DNA from: Argopecten irradians
Taxonomy: Eukaryota; Mollusca; Bivalvia; Pectinida; Pectinidae
Reading direction: 5' to 3'
Length of the DNA: 64,000 bases
Assembly (NCBI RefSeq): GCF_041381155.1
Contig: NC_091147.1
Span: 27,249,849 to 27,313,848, forward strand
Positions 46,836-61,700 of the stretch are shown in pieces (position 1 is the first letter of the stretch; each line of letters starts with the position of its first letter). The notes under the pieces are model-generated. The model worked only from the letters and a program-made list of their open reading frames with translations, was not told the origin of the DNA and did not search any database. The position numbers and the translations under genes are program-made.

Positions 46836-48872
46836 CGAATAGTCGGGAGGGTTACCATAAACAAATAGGGAGCCTACACATCAGGTTAGATAATTAAGCC
46901 ACCGTGGGCGTTGAAGATTTTGCCCAGTGTCATTTTTTGGAGAGCATTAGAGTGAGAGAATGCGAAGTCTTTTCCTAACGTTCTCATCCGTGACAGCATT
47001 TTGGGATCCGATTATTATTTTTTGATATCAATAAACTTTTTTTCCTGCTTAATTTTACCCTATCCTCCAATAACCTCAGCTGATCCTGAACTCAGCCAAA
47101 AATTACTAAAGGGATATAGAGTATAGAGATATTTCTACACCATCGTTTGAACGCGTCTATGGGATGTTTATCTTGGTGTGGGATATATATAAATATCCCT
47201 CGAACTTTGTGATGTGTTATACAGGAAATGTCTATTATTATAATTTTGTGACATTTTGGCATAATTTTTGTTAGGCTTATAACACATACAACGTATAGTC
47301 TCAAACGAAGACACTTTACTTACGTATTCATTTCGCACTTTATAACGTCTTTAATTGAACATACCATTTGATAAAATGTTAAACAGCTATATCATCCAAA
47401 ATGTGTATGTTTTATTGATAAATATCAAATCAGCTAAGTTATGTGATCTCTGTTTTACTTCGATGCGATTTTAGTGGTCTGGTCTAGTACCTTTGATACC
47501 CACAGTAATGTACTAATGTACAGAAGATACACAGAATACTGAACAATTTAATTTTAGAAAACTGTTTTGGCCTATTAAGGGCCAAAAGCACTTGCAATAC
47601 GGGACGACTAACATGAAACTGGCCATAATGCTACATGGAATTGTAAATGAAACACGAATATAAAGAAAAATGAAATTATGTTATAATATCTGATTTTTCA
47701 GGAACACATTTTGAAAGATCCCTCCGTATATCCTGAACTGTAAAAGGGCTAAATACGTGATATAGCTTATATATCCCCTCAAAACAATTACAATAAAGTT
47801 ATATGCTCAACTTAATCTACAACATATACTTCGATGTAAGTAAGAATATTGTATGCTTGTCCATCGGAAATTTAATAATTCCTGTTAAACAAACAATCGG
47901 GATAGGGGATAGAAAGAAACAAAAGGGGATGGAGTAGGGGGAGAATACATTGGACAAGGGGAAGCATGTGGGAGGGAAATAAAATCAAAGCGAAACAGAC
48001 ATAGTTGTAATTGCTGGAGGTGGGGCTTACGTGTAATTAGCTCCGGGGGAATTAAAACATCACCATAAGGTTTTATCATAAACATCATTTATTATACATT
48101 AATATTTATACAAATGGAATACCAAAGGGTATAGTACAAACGGCATATCATAAAAATCACATGACTCAACGTTTGAAATTTTGACAGATCCGAAATGATT
48201 TATCCGGCAGTCCAAGGAACATAAAGTTACATTAAATATTGCATTTAGCATATGCAACAGGGGATAAGATTCAGAAGATAGTGTTTTATGTTTCATGATA
48301 GCCGATCGTGTATCTTTGTTGGCGAAACATATGCATAACACATTTCTTTAATTATCACGAGAACAAACATCACCTAACGTGGCTTGGTAATTTTTGTGTA
48401 GTTAACTCCCACTGTGTTCACAGCTTTTTTCATATCTCAAACAACACCCTTAAGAAATCATATTTATCAATTTACATATGTTTAACCAAATCTGATCGCA
48501 GAGAAATACACACATACCCACCTGTTTATCAGGGTTCTGTCGATGTTTGACCGTCTAAAAGAATGCGTTCTTGTCAAGAGCTGAGCGTTTGATCTGCCTT
48601 AGATGAAAGCTATTACTAAACCGCTCGGTCGCTTATCGATCCGAAGGGTTGTGCATAGATGCCCCACACAACTTTACCATACACCTGTTCTATGGAAAAA
48701 CACACCTTTACAGGAAAAAATATGGAGGCCCGACAAACGGACCCATTCATACCGCGATTTCCTGGATGCATTTTATAACAAAGTGAATAAAAGTATCTCA
48801 TTATCGGTATTAACTGATTTTGTTCTGTCTTTAAAAGTAGAAAAATAAATAATACTACAGTTGGGAATTAGT
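46836..48872. other. Intergenic sequence, no gene
   Basis: Nothing recognised. The overlapping open frames at 48603-48848 (+) and 48616-48801 (-) sit in a slightly GC-richer patch but show no domain, splice signals or similarity I can name. Confidence 0.45.
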
Positions 48873-49975
48873 TGATTGATTTGACTTAACGTCTTATTAA
48901 TAGCTAAGGGGCAGTTGTATGTATATATAGGGCGGCTGTGGTATATGTTGTGTCTCCTTGTGATAGTGTGTTTAGGGCGGCTTTGGTATATGTTGTGTCT
49001 CCTTGTGATGGTGTGTTGTGGGATGCTGTGGTATATGTTGTGATTCCGTGTTATAATGTGTTTAGGGATGCTGTGGTATATGTTGTGTCTCCTTGTGATA
49101 GTGTGTTTAAGGATCCTGTGGTATATGTTGTGTCTCCTTGTGATAGTGTGTTTAGGGAGGCTGTGGTATATGTTATGTCTCCTTGTGATAGTGTGTTAAG
49201 GGAGGCTGTGGTATATGGTGTGTCTACTTGTGATGGCGTGTAAAGGGAGGCTGTGGTATATGTTGTGTCTCTTTGTGATAGTGTGTTTTGGAGGCTGAGA
49301 TATGTAAGCGTTGTGTCTCCTTGTGATAGTGTTTTTAGGGAGGTTGTGGTATATGTTGTGTCTCCTTGTGATGGTATGTTTAGTGGGGCTGTGGTATATG
49401 TTGTGTCTCCTTGTGATAGTGTGTTTTGGAGGCTGAGGTATGTTAGCGTTGTTTCTCCTTGTGATAGTGTGTTTAGGGAGGATATGGTATATGTTGTGTC
49501 TCCTTGTGATAGTGTGGTTAGGGAGGCTGTAGTATATGTTGTGTCTCCTTGTAATAGTGTGTTTAGGAGGCTGAGTAATTTAGCGTTGTGTCTCCTTGTG
49601 ATAGTGTGTTTAGGGAGGCTGTGGTATATGTTGTGTCTACTTGTGATGGTGTGTTTAGGGAGGCTGTGGTATATGTTGTGTCTCCTTGTGATAGTGTGAT
49701 AAGGAGGCTGTGGTATATGTTGTGTCTCCTTGTGATGGTGTGCTTAGGGAGGCTGTGGTATATGTTGTGTCTCCTTGTGATGGTGTGTTTAGAGAGGCTG
49801 AGGTATATGTTGTGTCTCCTTGTGATAGTGTGTTTAGGGAGGCTGTGGTATATGTTGTGTCTCCTTGTGATAGTGTGTTTAGGAGGCTTAGGTATATGTT
49901 GTGTATCCTTGTGATAGTGCGTTTAGGAAGGCTGTGGTATATGTTGTCTCCATGTGATAGTGGACCTGTTGCAAG
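48873..49975 (-). repeat. 45-bp minisatellite (~23 copies) expanded from inside a SINE
   Basis: The unit is GGCTGTGGTATATGTTGTGT then CTCCTTGTGATAGTGTGTTTAGGGA. It equals the reverse complement of the SINE segment 'ccactatacaagaagac'-'acaacactaacataccacag'. The array is bordered by SINE sequence on both sides: the SINE 3' end 'gacttaacgtcttattaata' at 48882-48901, and 'tagtggacctgttgc' near 49959-49973. Because 45 is a multiple of 3, long frames of the 'VVYVVSPCDSVFREA' type arise; they are not genes. Confidence 0.92.
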
Positions 49976-50369
49976 ATTTTTACTGATATCTCTTTGACGG
50001 ATGCTGACAAAGAATCAAACATTTCACCCGCTCTATAAAAGCTGTCCTATTGTACAAGTCATCTTATGACATTGATAATTAAAATTCGCCTGCTTATAGT
50101 TTTGTTGTTTACATTTCCCTTTGGCGTGTTAGAACGTTGTTCTCAGGAAGAAACGTTGACGTGTTGTTTTTTTATTTCATGCAAATTGACCCGTTTTAAG
50201 ATATGTATGAATGTTCTCCCAAAGTTATAAGTCCTCAAACTGCAGTAACATCATTTCGGATCTTAATTGCAATTTGTCCGTATGTGATTCCTATTGATAA
50301 TGCCTTACTATTGACGCCCCTTTCCTAACATCGACATAATGAAGAACATTCGGATTGTGTCCTAAGGTA
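49976..50369. other. Intergenic sequence, nothing recognised
   Basis: AT-rich, no gene or repeat recognised. Confidence 0.5.
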
Positions 50370-50650
50370 GTTCATCATGGTGGTTAGCGTTCAGCAATTA
50401 CGGAGTGAGACGACTGATTTTGCCCGTTGTCGGAATAATATTACCGGGTGAAGTGTATTTGTTCGATATGTGCATACTTCAGAGATGTAAAAAGGGCACG
50501 AGTTCCACCATGACCTGGTGACACAACACGAACATACCGCAGACTCCCAAAACATACAGACATTCACACACCGCAACACATTGAACACATTGCAGGCCGT
50601 CTTTAAATGGTCATAGATGGAGATAGGACGTTAATCAAATAATCAAAAGC
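50370..50650 (+). mobile_element. SINE, 5'-truncated, plus orientation
   Basis: 'ggttagcgttcagcaattac', 'gagacgactg', 'cccgttgtcggaataatatt', 'agggcacgagttccaccatg', 'gcagactcccaaaacatac', and the tail 'gataggacgttaatcaaat'. It lacks the tRNA-like head. Confidence 0.85.
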
Positions 50651-51204
50651 AAACCCTTCAACTGACTTCAACTGTCGATTGAACCTGTTGTAAACGTTTA
50701 ATTGTTCAGGCCCATGAATGATTTTTGAGGTTTAAAAAAACTTGAAATACGGTTAAACCTTGTTTATCACCACAGGAGTTTCGAGAATAAAACAGGATAA
50801 TGGCAAATGATATAATCAATCATCAATAGCATATAAGTAGATTGACAGACAAATGCCAATTTTTTCACGCTTTTTATTTAGAACACTTCGACGAAAGTAG
50901 TAACACTTGCAAAACACCAAAGCAGAGACTTGTTGGTCACTAATATATCGTAAAACATATTCATCAGATGCGTGTACAATACATAAAACTCTTTTTTGTT
51001 AAAATTCTTGTCATATTCATGATACATTGATTAATGTTAAGAAGCAAATGTATCCAGCATCGCCTCTACGTTTTTGTTATAGAGATTGATGCATTTTAAA
51101 GCGTGACGTTTTAATCTTAGTAGTCATTGCCTAAAATATACTATCTATGCTACCTATTAGCAACAGACTTGCATGGAAAACAAGGTAGCTGGGGATCTCA
51201 CAGA
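50651..51204. other. Intergenic sequence, nothing recognised
   Basis: AT-rich, no supported gene. Confidence 0.5.
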
Positions 51205-51532
51205 TTTTCACTATCAAAAACAGGATCAGACGATTTAGTATTTTTCTTCAGATACAAAAGTTGCTTAATTTACACCATTACCACTATTGAAAAGTTTGAG
51301 ATTCTCATTTTATTTTAAGTTAAAAATATAAAAAATAATTAATTGCATCCCGAAAAAATTCCGTGGCACTCTATCATATATGGATTGCCTATACTGATTG
51401 CCCATGCACCAAAAGGCAAAATATTTTTTTCCATTATTTTTTGTGTTAATTAGACATATTTATACATGATTAAACACCAATTATTGTTCAAATGATGGAC
51501 ATCATTTATGCTCTGTCGGCGGTGGAGCAACT
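51205..51532 (+). mobile_element. TTAA-flanked MITE, copy 6, left end missing
   Basis: Colinear with copy 2 from 'ttttcactatcaaaaacagg' to GTCGGCGGTGGAGCAACT, followed by TTAA (51533-51536). The first ~25 bp, including the left inverted repeat, are absent. Confidence 0.88.
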
Positions 51533-51536
51533 TTAA

Positions 51537-52560
51537 ACATTTTCTTCTCGAATATGACTAAGTATATTAAATGTGTGTATGTCATAACTGGTCAAAAAAT
51601 TTGACATGTTATTTTCCCTTCAGTAATCTATTGCGAACCAATTATGTTTGATAAATGAAGCTATGAAAATCATTCAAATGAAAAGAGAAACACGTATGAT
51701 GCCTTATAAACATCAGTTACAACACAAACGTTATGCGTTGTACATGTAACATACCTGCATAAATCATTTTACAATTACTAATAATATTGTGAAAGTGTGA
51801 AACAAAATTGAAGTTCACAACGTGGCTTCCTTTCCTGACCCTATTACTCATTTTGCTGCGATTTAGATGTAAATACAATAATGTTTGGGAGTACACTGTA
51901 CTGTTAAAGCATATTCAACATAAAACTAAAACCTATGTATTATTACTATTGACATTCTTAATATGTTGCTGATTTTTTGTGTAATAAGTAATACAAGCTT
52001 TTTCTGATTCCCGGGTATGAAAGTTACGGCACAGATAACTTTAGGCGACAAATCATCAATAGACGGGATTTCAGATAAAGCACACATGGAGGAGGTGAGG
52101 AGGCTATGAAGTTACTTTAATACTTTGTTTAAGGTTAATTGTTATCCACATTGACCTCCTTATAGTAGCTTATATAATTGCTGTAATGTAATTATAAATG
52201 GATGAATATATTAAATGACTTAAAATAAATTCAAATTATTATCAGGATGTAACCAATTAACAATGCTTTTCTTTAAATTGTTTTCATTTTTATACGCAAT
52301 TGCTGTAAAAATCTATTTTTTAGCTCCCAACATTTGCAAAAAAATAATTTTTAAAAAATCCCAATTAATTCATCACGGTTGTATTATGTGACGGAAAATA
52401 TTAATGGTGGTGCTGAAACAATTCGACTTATCTGCACGAGAAATGTCCGCCTATGTTCCTTTTGTCGATCATGTGAGAGCATTCGGAAGTGTCATTATGT
52501 CTTTGTTCCTCCCATATAACATATGTATAAAATGGTACATTGTATACTTGTTTCCATGAT
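51537..52560. other. Intergenic sequence, nothing recognised
   Basis: AT-rich, no supported gene. Confidence 0.5.
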
Positions 52561-52782
52561 ATACCTTATAGTCGGTTATTGTCGCGGGGATGATATTTTC
52601 GCGATTTCGCGTCACATTGCTATGAACGCGAAAATGTAATCCACGAAATTTTGAAAAATGGTTGAACGATATCTACCTTTAAAATCCATATAGAGGAAAA
52701 AAATCACTAAAATTTTGATTTTCTCGTTTTTAGAATAAATGCCAAAAAAAATGATCCTCGAAAATAATCGGCTATATGGTAT
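52561..52782. mobile_element. MITE, 222 bp, CGCGAAA-rich interior
   Basis: The left end ATACCTTATAGTCGGTTATT, continuing 'gtcg', and the right end, on the opposite strand, ATACCATATAGCCGATTATT, continuing 'ttcg', form ~24-bp imperfect inverted repeats. The interior has 'ttcgcgatttcgcg' and 'gaacgcgaaaatg'. Confidence 0.8.
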
Positions 52783-55700
52783 AATGACATTGAATTATTG
52801 AGCATTTATTAATATTAAGATTTTAGTTTTTTCGTTGGACTTCCTATTAACAGCCTTGTTCATTAAGTTAGTCCAGCCGACTAACTGGACAGACAGAAAA
52901 AATAAAACATATTCAGACCATTATGCCGAGTGATCAATGCACTTGCGAAACAATTAATAGTTTTAAACACAGTGTTTGAAAGCAAGATGATACAGAACTA
53001 ATTTTTGTTTAAATTTTATTGTCTTGAACTATTTGTTAATCAATTAAATTATGTGAGAATAAATGCTTCTTACTATAATGAAATGTTTTGATCACTTCAA
53101 AGGAAAATCAATTGAATAAGTATATTCAATATTGTCAATGCAACGCTGAAAAAAAGATTTTGAAAAAAGGTATTGCAAATACTTCAATCGTGCATGGTCC
53201 CAAAGGGATTCCTTACTACACGTATAACTCCCTCCTATGGCTTGGACAAACACACAGGGTAAAGCAACTCTATGTGTTTTCTCGGAGATAAAGACATTTC
53301 CGGTTTGCTTGCTTTGATCTGTAGTACAGATGTGCATTAATTTGTTTAAAATGTATGGGCGAATCAATACAGCAAAGAATGTCTATGTTTGTTTATGTAT
53401 TAAGTCTTATAGGAAAGATTATTAAATGTAATAATTTGTAATATTCAGGGCCTTTTCAATGTAAGAATTGGGTATTTCTTTAAATTAACTAACCATTTAT
53501 GTCATATCATTAAATACATTTTATTTTCAATGTTTACCCATTCGCATTTCATCATTTTTACGTTATTATCTTTATTTAGCGTCATTCATATTATTGTATA
53601 TATATTTGATATTATGGTTTTTTTTACTCTTTTATAACTGCTAGTGTTTTCGTATTGCATGTATATTATTTCAATACACTGATATTATGATTGAACATTA
53701 CATCAAAGCTATAATGCATGGATATTGACAAGTTAATCTTGATTTTGAACAAAGAATCTAATTAGAGGATAAATTTTGCTGTTTTGTAAATTGAGGTATC
53801 AAGATGTTGGAAGATTATATTATTGTTCCATGTTGCTATTTCTTCATTTGATTGGCTTAAATCTCTATCACACGTTTTGCAATTTTATAGTGAATATCTA
53901 AAGCAGATAAAACTCAATAGTAGCAGCCATACTTTATATAAAACAAGTATACCTGGTACAGATAACTTTATTCTACTAGCTTTAGGCAGTTTAGTCATCC
54001 GAAATTTAACACCAAAATTAAAATGATATGATACATGAAAGTTAACACGATTATAATATAACGATATCGACCTGACGATACGAAATATACGATTAAAAAG
54101 GTAAATCTATCATTGATATACCAATAAAAAGTGACTAATTACTCTCGAGACGTAAGCGATAAATTATATCATGAGATGTATTTGACTTCGGTGACATTGT
54201 GACCTTTCTGTCCATGAATTTGGCTGATTTCTTGCCGATTTATTTCCCGACTACTGTAAGGTCTGGACACAAATTCCGCCTACCTCTTGTCCGCTAATAC
54301 GTGCCCATTGTATCGGAGTGTCGTAACCTAAAACCACCGCTAACAATAACTCCGACAATAACTCCGACAGTTTGACTGGATATCGTTTGCTGGTTTAATT
54401 AATTCTGAATCACATAAAACGTTAACATTTAACTAGGTAATGCTATCTTGAAGATCGCACATAAAGCTTTCAATAAAAAATGTAAATTTGCCTTTTCTCC
54501 TCTTTGGTGAATGACTCGGCATGGTTCCAGTATATGATATGGTAAGCCGGTGAACTTTTTTTAAAGTTCCCGGCATGACGATAATCTAGCAGGAGTCAAA
54601 TTGAGAACCAGAGGGACTTTCTAGGACAAGGATTCCACTGTGCACACACCAGGAAAGTCCACCCCTTCCTTAGCGAGGGCAGGCTCAAAATCTGTTTACA
54701 ATAAACCAGCAAGCTGGAGTTTGTTATTTCGATACGTACAGGGAAAACATATCAACGGATCCTCATTATTTTCATATCAGTGTCAAATGCATTCATTGAA
54801 AGCTTTTGATAAGTTAGAATAGATTAAGACATGAAAATGGACCCGATTTTTAGGATTGTTCCATAATGTACTCCGAGGATGGTCCATAGCTGCACCTGAA
54901 TCAATATAAAATTTTAAATTAATGTTTTTGTCGGCTTAGGACGACATAGGATGGAATTGTATCAACTACAGTTCTGTATATAAAAATATGGAACAATTAC
55001 CTGTTATTGTTTGAATATTATTTTCATCAGAAACATTTTAAAATAATTTTTGAAATTTCCTTGTTTGATAGAAATTACGTCTTAAAGTTTTAAGAATTAT
55101 TCTTTTACCTGTTTAGACGTCATAAACATTATTTTGAAATATGTTATTTTGTTCCATGCCAAATAAAATGCACTCATAATTCATTATTATACTCTACGAA
55201 AATGTATCTGACTATATGATGTAAAATATGAAATTCCTGTCCCATGAACTTCTGTGTAATTAGATTTTGGATACTTGAGTGCCTTAATATCAACAGGGCG
55301 TGTCCGTAGATAGAGTGTCGTCAGGAACTCTACGCCATCGAGGAGAGATTTATCCAAAGCGCCGACAGCATATAAGATAATTATGAATGATATACTTTAA
55401 TATGAATGGCACCGCGAAGGATTGATATGGATTAGAGATAATTTCTCCCAACATCAAAGTCTGATACGGAATCTCCGGCGGATGTTCATTTCTATGAATG
55501 AAATATAAACGTATGTCTTATAGACAGCGAAATTGATGACGCTATGTAAAGTTTATGTCACTTTCCATAGCAAGAAATGTGAGTTTTTGTGAACTTATAT
55601 ATTTTATGTGATGATACTTTCATGTTTGTAATTATAGTCTTGTAACATAAAGCGTGAAAGCTAATTAGATAACTTTTAGACGTAATTTAATTTGAATATA

Positions 55701-58700
55701 TTTTATAGTCCTTTATTATTTTTACAACTACAATAGATTAATGAATAGATAAATAAAAGCAACAACTATACAATCAGTATGTATCTAATAATTAAACCGA
55801 ATTACCATCAATGTTAAACACAGACATAACAATTACGTTGCATTGTTATTTAAAGATGTGATACCTTTCCATGGTGTTTACCGTGACTTTAAACTTAAAA
55901 ATAACACTGCATTGAGGAAAGCCTCCATGATGTGTATAGCATTTATCAAAAGCAATAAAGCTTGAAACAATGCTTTTCTATACGAGGTGTTTCATCCAAT
56001 TGTTGTGACAAAGTCTTTGCTTTTTTAATTGTTTCATTTAAGCAAGAAGTATTTAATTTCCTTAGCTGTAACAACACGACCGGAAGCTCATAAATTCATT
56101 TCCACATTTAATGATGCTATATTTGGTTTATAACACACCTTTTACAGAAATGTAACATAATTCACGCGATCTACAAGTGATGATGACAATACACTATATC
56201 AAAATATCATTAAACGTAAACCGGAAATAATAAGACCTAACTAAGGATGGGAATAAACAAATTCTCAAAACGGGACAAACTTTCCGGACAGGTAGCTCTG
56301 CAACTTAATGAATTATAGCGAAATTCGCTTGTAAGAATAAATTTTATGGACAATAAACTTCAGACTAGAGAACTACTGTGTGTAATAGAAAGCCTTTTGA
56401 TCCATTGAATATTTGTAAATCGAATTTCGTCTACTCGCCTTTCACTTTCCGCGTACGCCTTACCCGTTTACGGCGCCATGGCAGACTGTCTCACTCCAGA
56501 AAATGTCGATTTCTAATAAAGCATTTGATTCCTATCCAATGGCTTGAAAGACGGTTTATGGGCATTACCCAGACTTCGTTATTCATCGATGTCAATTGCG
56601 AATTTGTATGATGTTTGAAATGCAAGTCGATTAAAATGGATCTCACTTGACATGATGAGCTCTATGAAAAGAGGTAACATTGGAATTGTGTCTCAAAGTC
56701 GCATTTAAATGTAGTAATTGACTTTCGATTTAGTGAAAAATTAATACAGTATTACAAACAGAATGTGGGGTAAAGGAAGACTACCTTTTCAAATGTTGGT
56801 TGCGTTAAAAAACCCACTGAAGAAGTTAGTTTTAAATTATTGTTTGTACTGCTTTATATCACTATTTAAAAGTATATATATACACACACATGGTTAAAGC
56901 AACCTTTCATTTTTCCCGAACTATAAATACATCCATGTGTCATACATTGTGTCAAACGTGTCAACATTTAAATGATTTTGTTCAATAGGATTAAAATAAT
57001 CTTGATAATTTAAATATATGAATGTATAATTTGAGTTCCGTTATTTAAATCATTAAATTGTCAAAGGAATGTTGCGATAATTTTGTCAGGAAAAGTGTTA
57101 AAGAATGAGTAAATATTAGCAACACTTTAGGCTAACTGTTAATTAAAAAACTAGAAACATCAGTGGTATTATTAATTAGAGGTGTTTTTAAATGTTCTGA
57201 TATAAGACGTTATTACTTAGATTAGTCAAGACTCCATTGTGGATACTTGGGACGCAACTTAACAATAGATGCGTTTCAAATTTACAGAGAAAAGATGGAA
57301 ATAACATACATTAAAAAAACACCCTACAATTGCATAGATTATAATAGAAATACTCCTGTGATACTTGTTTATCGAAGTGATGCATTTGCAATGAATTCTA
57401 AAATTTGAATAACGTCCAACTTGATTATCAAAAAATATATAATTCAGTTAGGTAGAACGTTTTTTGACATTCATTGGTGCAGCATATAGTTGAAATGAAC
57501 TTTTAAAAGGCAAAGTGACCTTGCATCAGCTCTACAAGGAATAATTTTAGTTGCCAAGAAAAGTTATCGCTTTGTTTCGATTATAGTAGGACATTGACTT
57601 AATTTCAGTCACAAGACTTAATCTCAGATATGACAATGTGGCACTAAAATGGCAATGTCGTTGAAGGAAACCATGGTGGATGGTCAAATGTAAAGGCGTG
57701 GACATTCTTCCGCTACCCATTAGCCTTGCATGTTTGTAAATCGACAGGTTCTAGCTGTTTGGGTAATTTCCCTTCCGAAACTCTGTTACGGGACTTATAA
57801 CTTTAAAATGTTAAATCTTTTTTTATAGATTACGTCTCTCGAGTTTTACTTCAGATCTACGTTTGTTAGTATTGTCGTCTTTTAATGTGCTTGAAAATAT
57901 AGTAAACAAGAATTATGTAGACACTAAAGCCAAATGCTGTAGTATTGTTTTCTTCTACTTAATTGTCATCAATAACATCGTGTCTCGATCAGTATCACGA
58001 GATTCTAAATTCGTCCTTAGATGAACATGCAGCTCAGATGTTATTTTACAAATTTCATATATTTCCAAAAAGTAAACATTTTTCGTCAAATATGACCTAG
58101 AGTCGTTGAAATGTATCGCTTCATTAAAGAATCCCCCATCAGCTAACAGCTGATTTGCCCAAGTCACTTTAAAGTTGATTAACTCTATCCATAAAAACTG
58201 CAAACTCATCCTGAGAAATGAGTGTGAAAAATATCTGTCATAAGGGAAATTGGATAGTAAAACTAAAATATAAATTCTTTTTATCCTAGATATTTCGTTT
58301 CTCCACCTCTTGTGCGCGAATTCAATAAACGTGTATTTGTTTGTGTATGAAATTTAAATTCCTTAAAACGCCTATCCCCTGCTTTGATGAAGAAAACGTC
58401 CATCATTTCGTGTAAAGCAAAACGTATATATGTTGCAAATGTATCTATCTGATCGGTGTATTAAGGTGTAAAATCGAAAAAAAAGTTTTTCTATAGATTG
58501 GAATTTTAAATACCAAATTAACAGAGAAATGTATCGGTTTCGTTCTGATTCTACATTGATCTCAGGGCTAAACTCACCTGGTTTAGTTCAAACAAAACGG
58601 TTCCCTTGTTAAGGAGACCATATAAAATTTCGATTTACAATTAGTTTTGAATTCATACTGATAATTAATGTTAATTCATTTAATTTTGAAAACAAACAAA

Positions 58701-61700
58701 TAATAAAATGGATATATTTTTCTCTTAGACGTGTTGTATTTGAAGCAAATATGCGTTTTAAATATATGGAAACTCTACGATCCAAACGTCATATCTTAAA
58801 TAGTACATTGAGTATTAAAACAAAACATAAAAAATAACCAATGTTTTACGCTTGCCCCGAAGCTTAAATTCTTATACAAATATATGTTAAATGTCATTTA
58901 ATTTAAGCCTTATAGGTATAAATACAACAGTAAGGACTATTTTTCGACGCCTCGTTATTAAAATGCATATTAAAACATCACAATAATTAAATTATGAAAA
59001 TATTTAACGTCAATATTTGAGAGGTAAATAGTTTTCTGCACCTGGTTCACCAATTACAACCAGACAACTCTTTGCACAGGATAACATTTTTCAAATGCAT
59101 TTTTACGAGTGTACAAATAACAGTGCCTAAATTTAATGGGTTTTTCTATTGTCATTCGGCCTACAAAATGTACACATTTATAAAATAATACTGATGTAAT
59201 TATAGGATATGTAAAATAGTATTCTAGAAATGGTGTCTTCAATAATGTGTCGTTGCAGGGGGTCACTAAGAAAACTCCCCTGCTAAATGAAAATGATTCT
59301 TATGTTAATATACGGTATTTGTATATGCGGTGGATACACTCGACCGAATCCACAGCAGCCCATAAGGGCCATAGAATATAGCATTTACCTTCAAAGATCA
59401 AAAACTCATTTGTTGGAATATAGGAATCCGAATTATTGAAGATGGGAGAATTTATACGATCGCTTAAAAGATTATGAAAAGACACTAAATATAAATAATA
59501 TTACAATCGTATTAAACACACACAAATATATATATATGAAATCACGGCATTTATAGATAAAATGACCTATGTTAAATGAATATTTTAAAGTACCTGCAAC
59601 GACCAAAACCTTAAAGATTCAATTTAAAAATAGAATTATTTACTATAGAGAAAGTTACACCATCAATGAAAGCATAACTAAAGGGTGAGAAATGTAAAAC
59701 AAATTAATAAAACAAACTTACTGCATATTGATATGAAACGACGCTATTTCTAGATAAAAGGGATTTTTATGAGAAGTTCGAAATGTATATTCTAAAGGAG
59801 AAAAGTCACCTGAAGCATTGCATTTAAAACACATTTTTTGTGATAATGTGAATTAACGAAATGCGAAATTATGGGTGACGCAAAAGAAGGAACGTATTTT
59901 AAACTTGCTAAACATCCCTATATTTTTTTCTTCTATAACCTGACATAGCCTGACGTAGAATTAGTTTTGTTTCTATTTTGATGTTGCAACTGGTACCAAA
60001 CACGTGTGTGGAAAAAATGTTTGATTTATTTTTACTGAATAAAAATATAATTTCTTCGGGAAGTTTATAGGACATAGTTTAAAACGAGTTGATAGTGTTA
60101 CCTTACTAATACTGTTTAATTATCAATATTAGCGGATTGTTATTACATTGAATTTGCGGATTCATTAAATTTGTCGAAATTTAATATCTCGCGAAATGGC
60201 TTAACTTATTACGGCCTTGTTGTACACTTTCAAAGACAATTTGTGAAATTAACCCCAGCGAAAAGATAACTCGCGAAAATAAACCCCGCTAAAAGGTTCC
60301 AAACAGTAAGTCGCGATATTTAATCACTATACAATACACAATTTGAATCTTACTCATTCATACCAAAACGTCGGCCACCAATCAAGTTGTTAAATTGTTC
60401 GGTGTATCAACGACTACGTTCTCTTGGTGTTGATGCAAGTGACCATATCAAAGAGCAATCTTCGCAATGGCACACGATCAATCAAAGACCAGGAACGAGG
60501 CTGCGTGACATTTTCGTCATAATTATATCAATTATGGTCGTATTGTAGTCCCGAGAGCTTCCATAGAAATTAAGGGTCAATTTTGAAAGAAGTGCCGAGT
60601 TTAAGCCTGTGACTCCCTTCATTATTCTCAGCATGTATTATGTTAAGAAAGATGTTTTAAATTATTAGTTTTGACATACGCCTCTCTTCTTACAGCATTA
60701 CGGACATATTTACACATAAACATAATCATACTCTCTCCGACTTCTCACATAGGCTTAAGTAATCGCTGAATCCAGCGGTGAAATTCCTCATAAATTGGCC
60801 GTTACCGAAAACAGTACAGTTTTTGCAATTCATTATTGTTCTAAGTATTTAATATTGACTGATGTCAACTTGTAAAGTACATTTCTGTACGTTTATTTTA
60901 TTTGTTTATTTCCTATTTTTTTGAAATCAATGTTAATTAATGCCGATTTTTTTAAAAGAAGTGTACTATTGCAAAGAATACTGATTAAAGATAATAGATT
61001 AAAACATTTTTCCTGACAAGTTTTAAAATCAATAATACTCGACAAGTCTACTAGCATTCATTATTCTACAACCTAAATTGTAAAATTTTAATATTTATTC
61101 CATGGTGACGGAGAAGAGTTGCGTTTTGGTCTTCCTACACGTGCATCGATTTCGCTGACCTACTTTTGAGTTAAACTACTCGTTTAAAAGATAATAATTG
61201 GTAAATTTGTTTATAAATAACTTAATTTTTATTTCATCATTTTATCAATAAAGATGGATAAAAGGAAAACAACGATCACATTTTGGCTCTTAAGGATGTA
61301 CTTCTCTGAGAAGTCAAATTTTTCTTGTATTAATTTTTTTTTCATATAGATTTTTGGAAATAGGAGTTCATACCATAAAAGAAAATGGAAGAAAAAACAA
61401 ATGTCCGTGTGCTCGTTTTTGAGCTATTGTCATTCAAAGATACCTAGTTGACAAAATATTGGATTTTGTGGGAATTTTGTCGTTTTGACCATATACATAA
61501 GATATTAAAGCCATGATTTCCTAATGGGATGTTTGATATGTATGGATGTTTTCAAAATGGTCGCCAAAAGGGCCATTTCTTAAAATCCCTGCAAAAAAAT
61601 CTACTAAAAAATAAATGTAATTTTTTGACAAAATTTGCATCTGGCAACTTGCTACAGATACTGATAAATTGTAGTAGAAAATCTCATAATTTCTTTTATC

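Noticed and set aside
48603..48848. 81-codon open frame as a possible exon
   Set aside because: No recognisable domain, no convincing splice sites, and an overlapping frame of similar length on the other strand.
48938..49997. Repeat protein of the 'VVYVVSPCDSVFREA' type, several open frames
   Set aside because: A 45-bp minisatellite derived from the inside of a SINE. The frame is open only because 45 is divisible by 3, and it breaks wherever a unit changes length.
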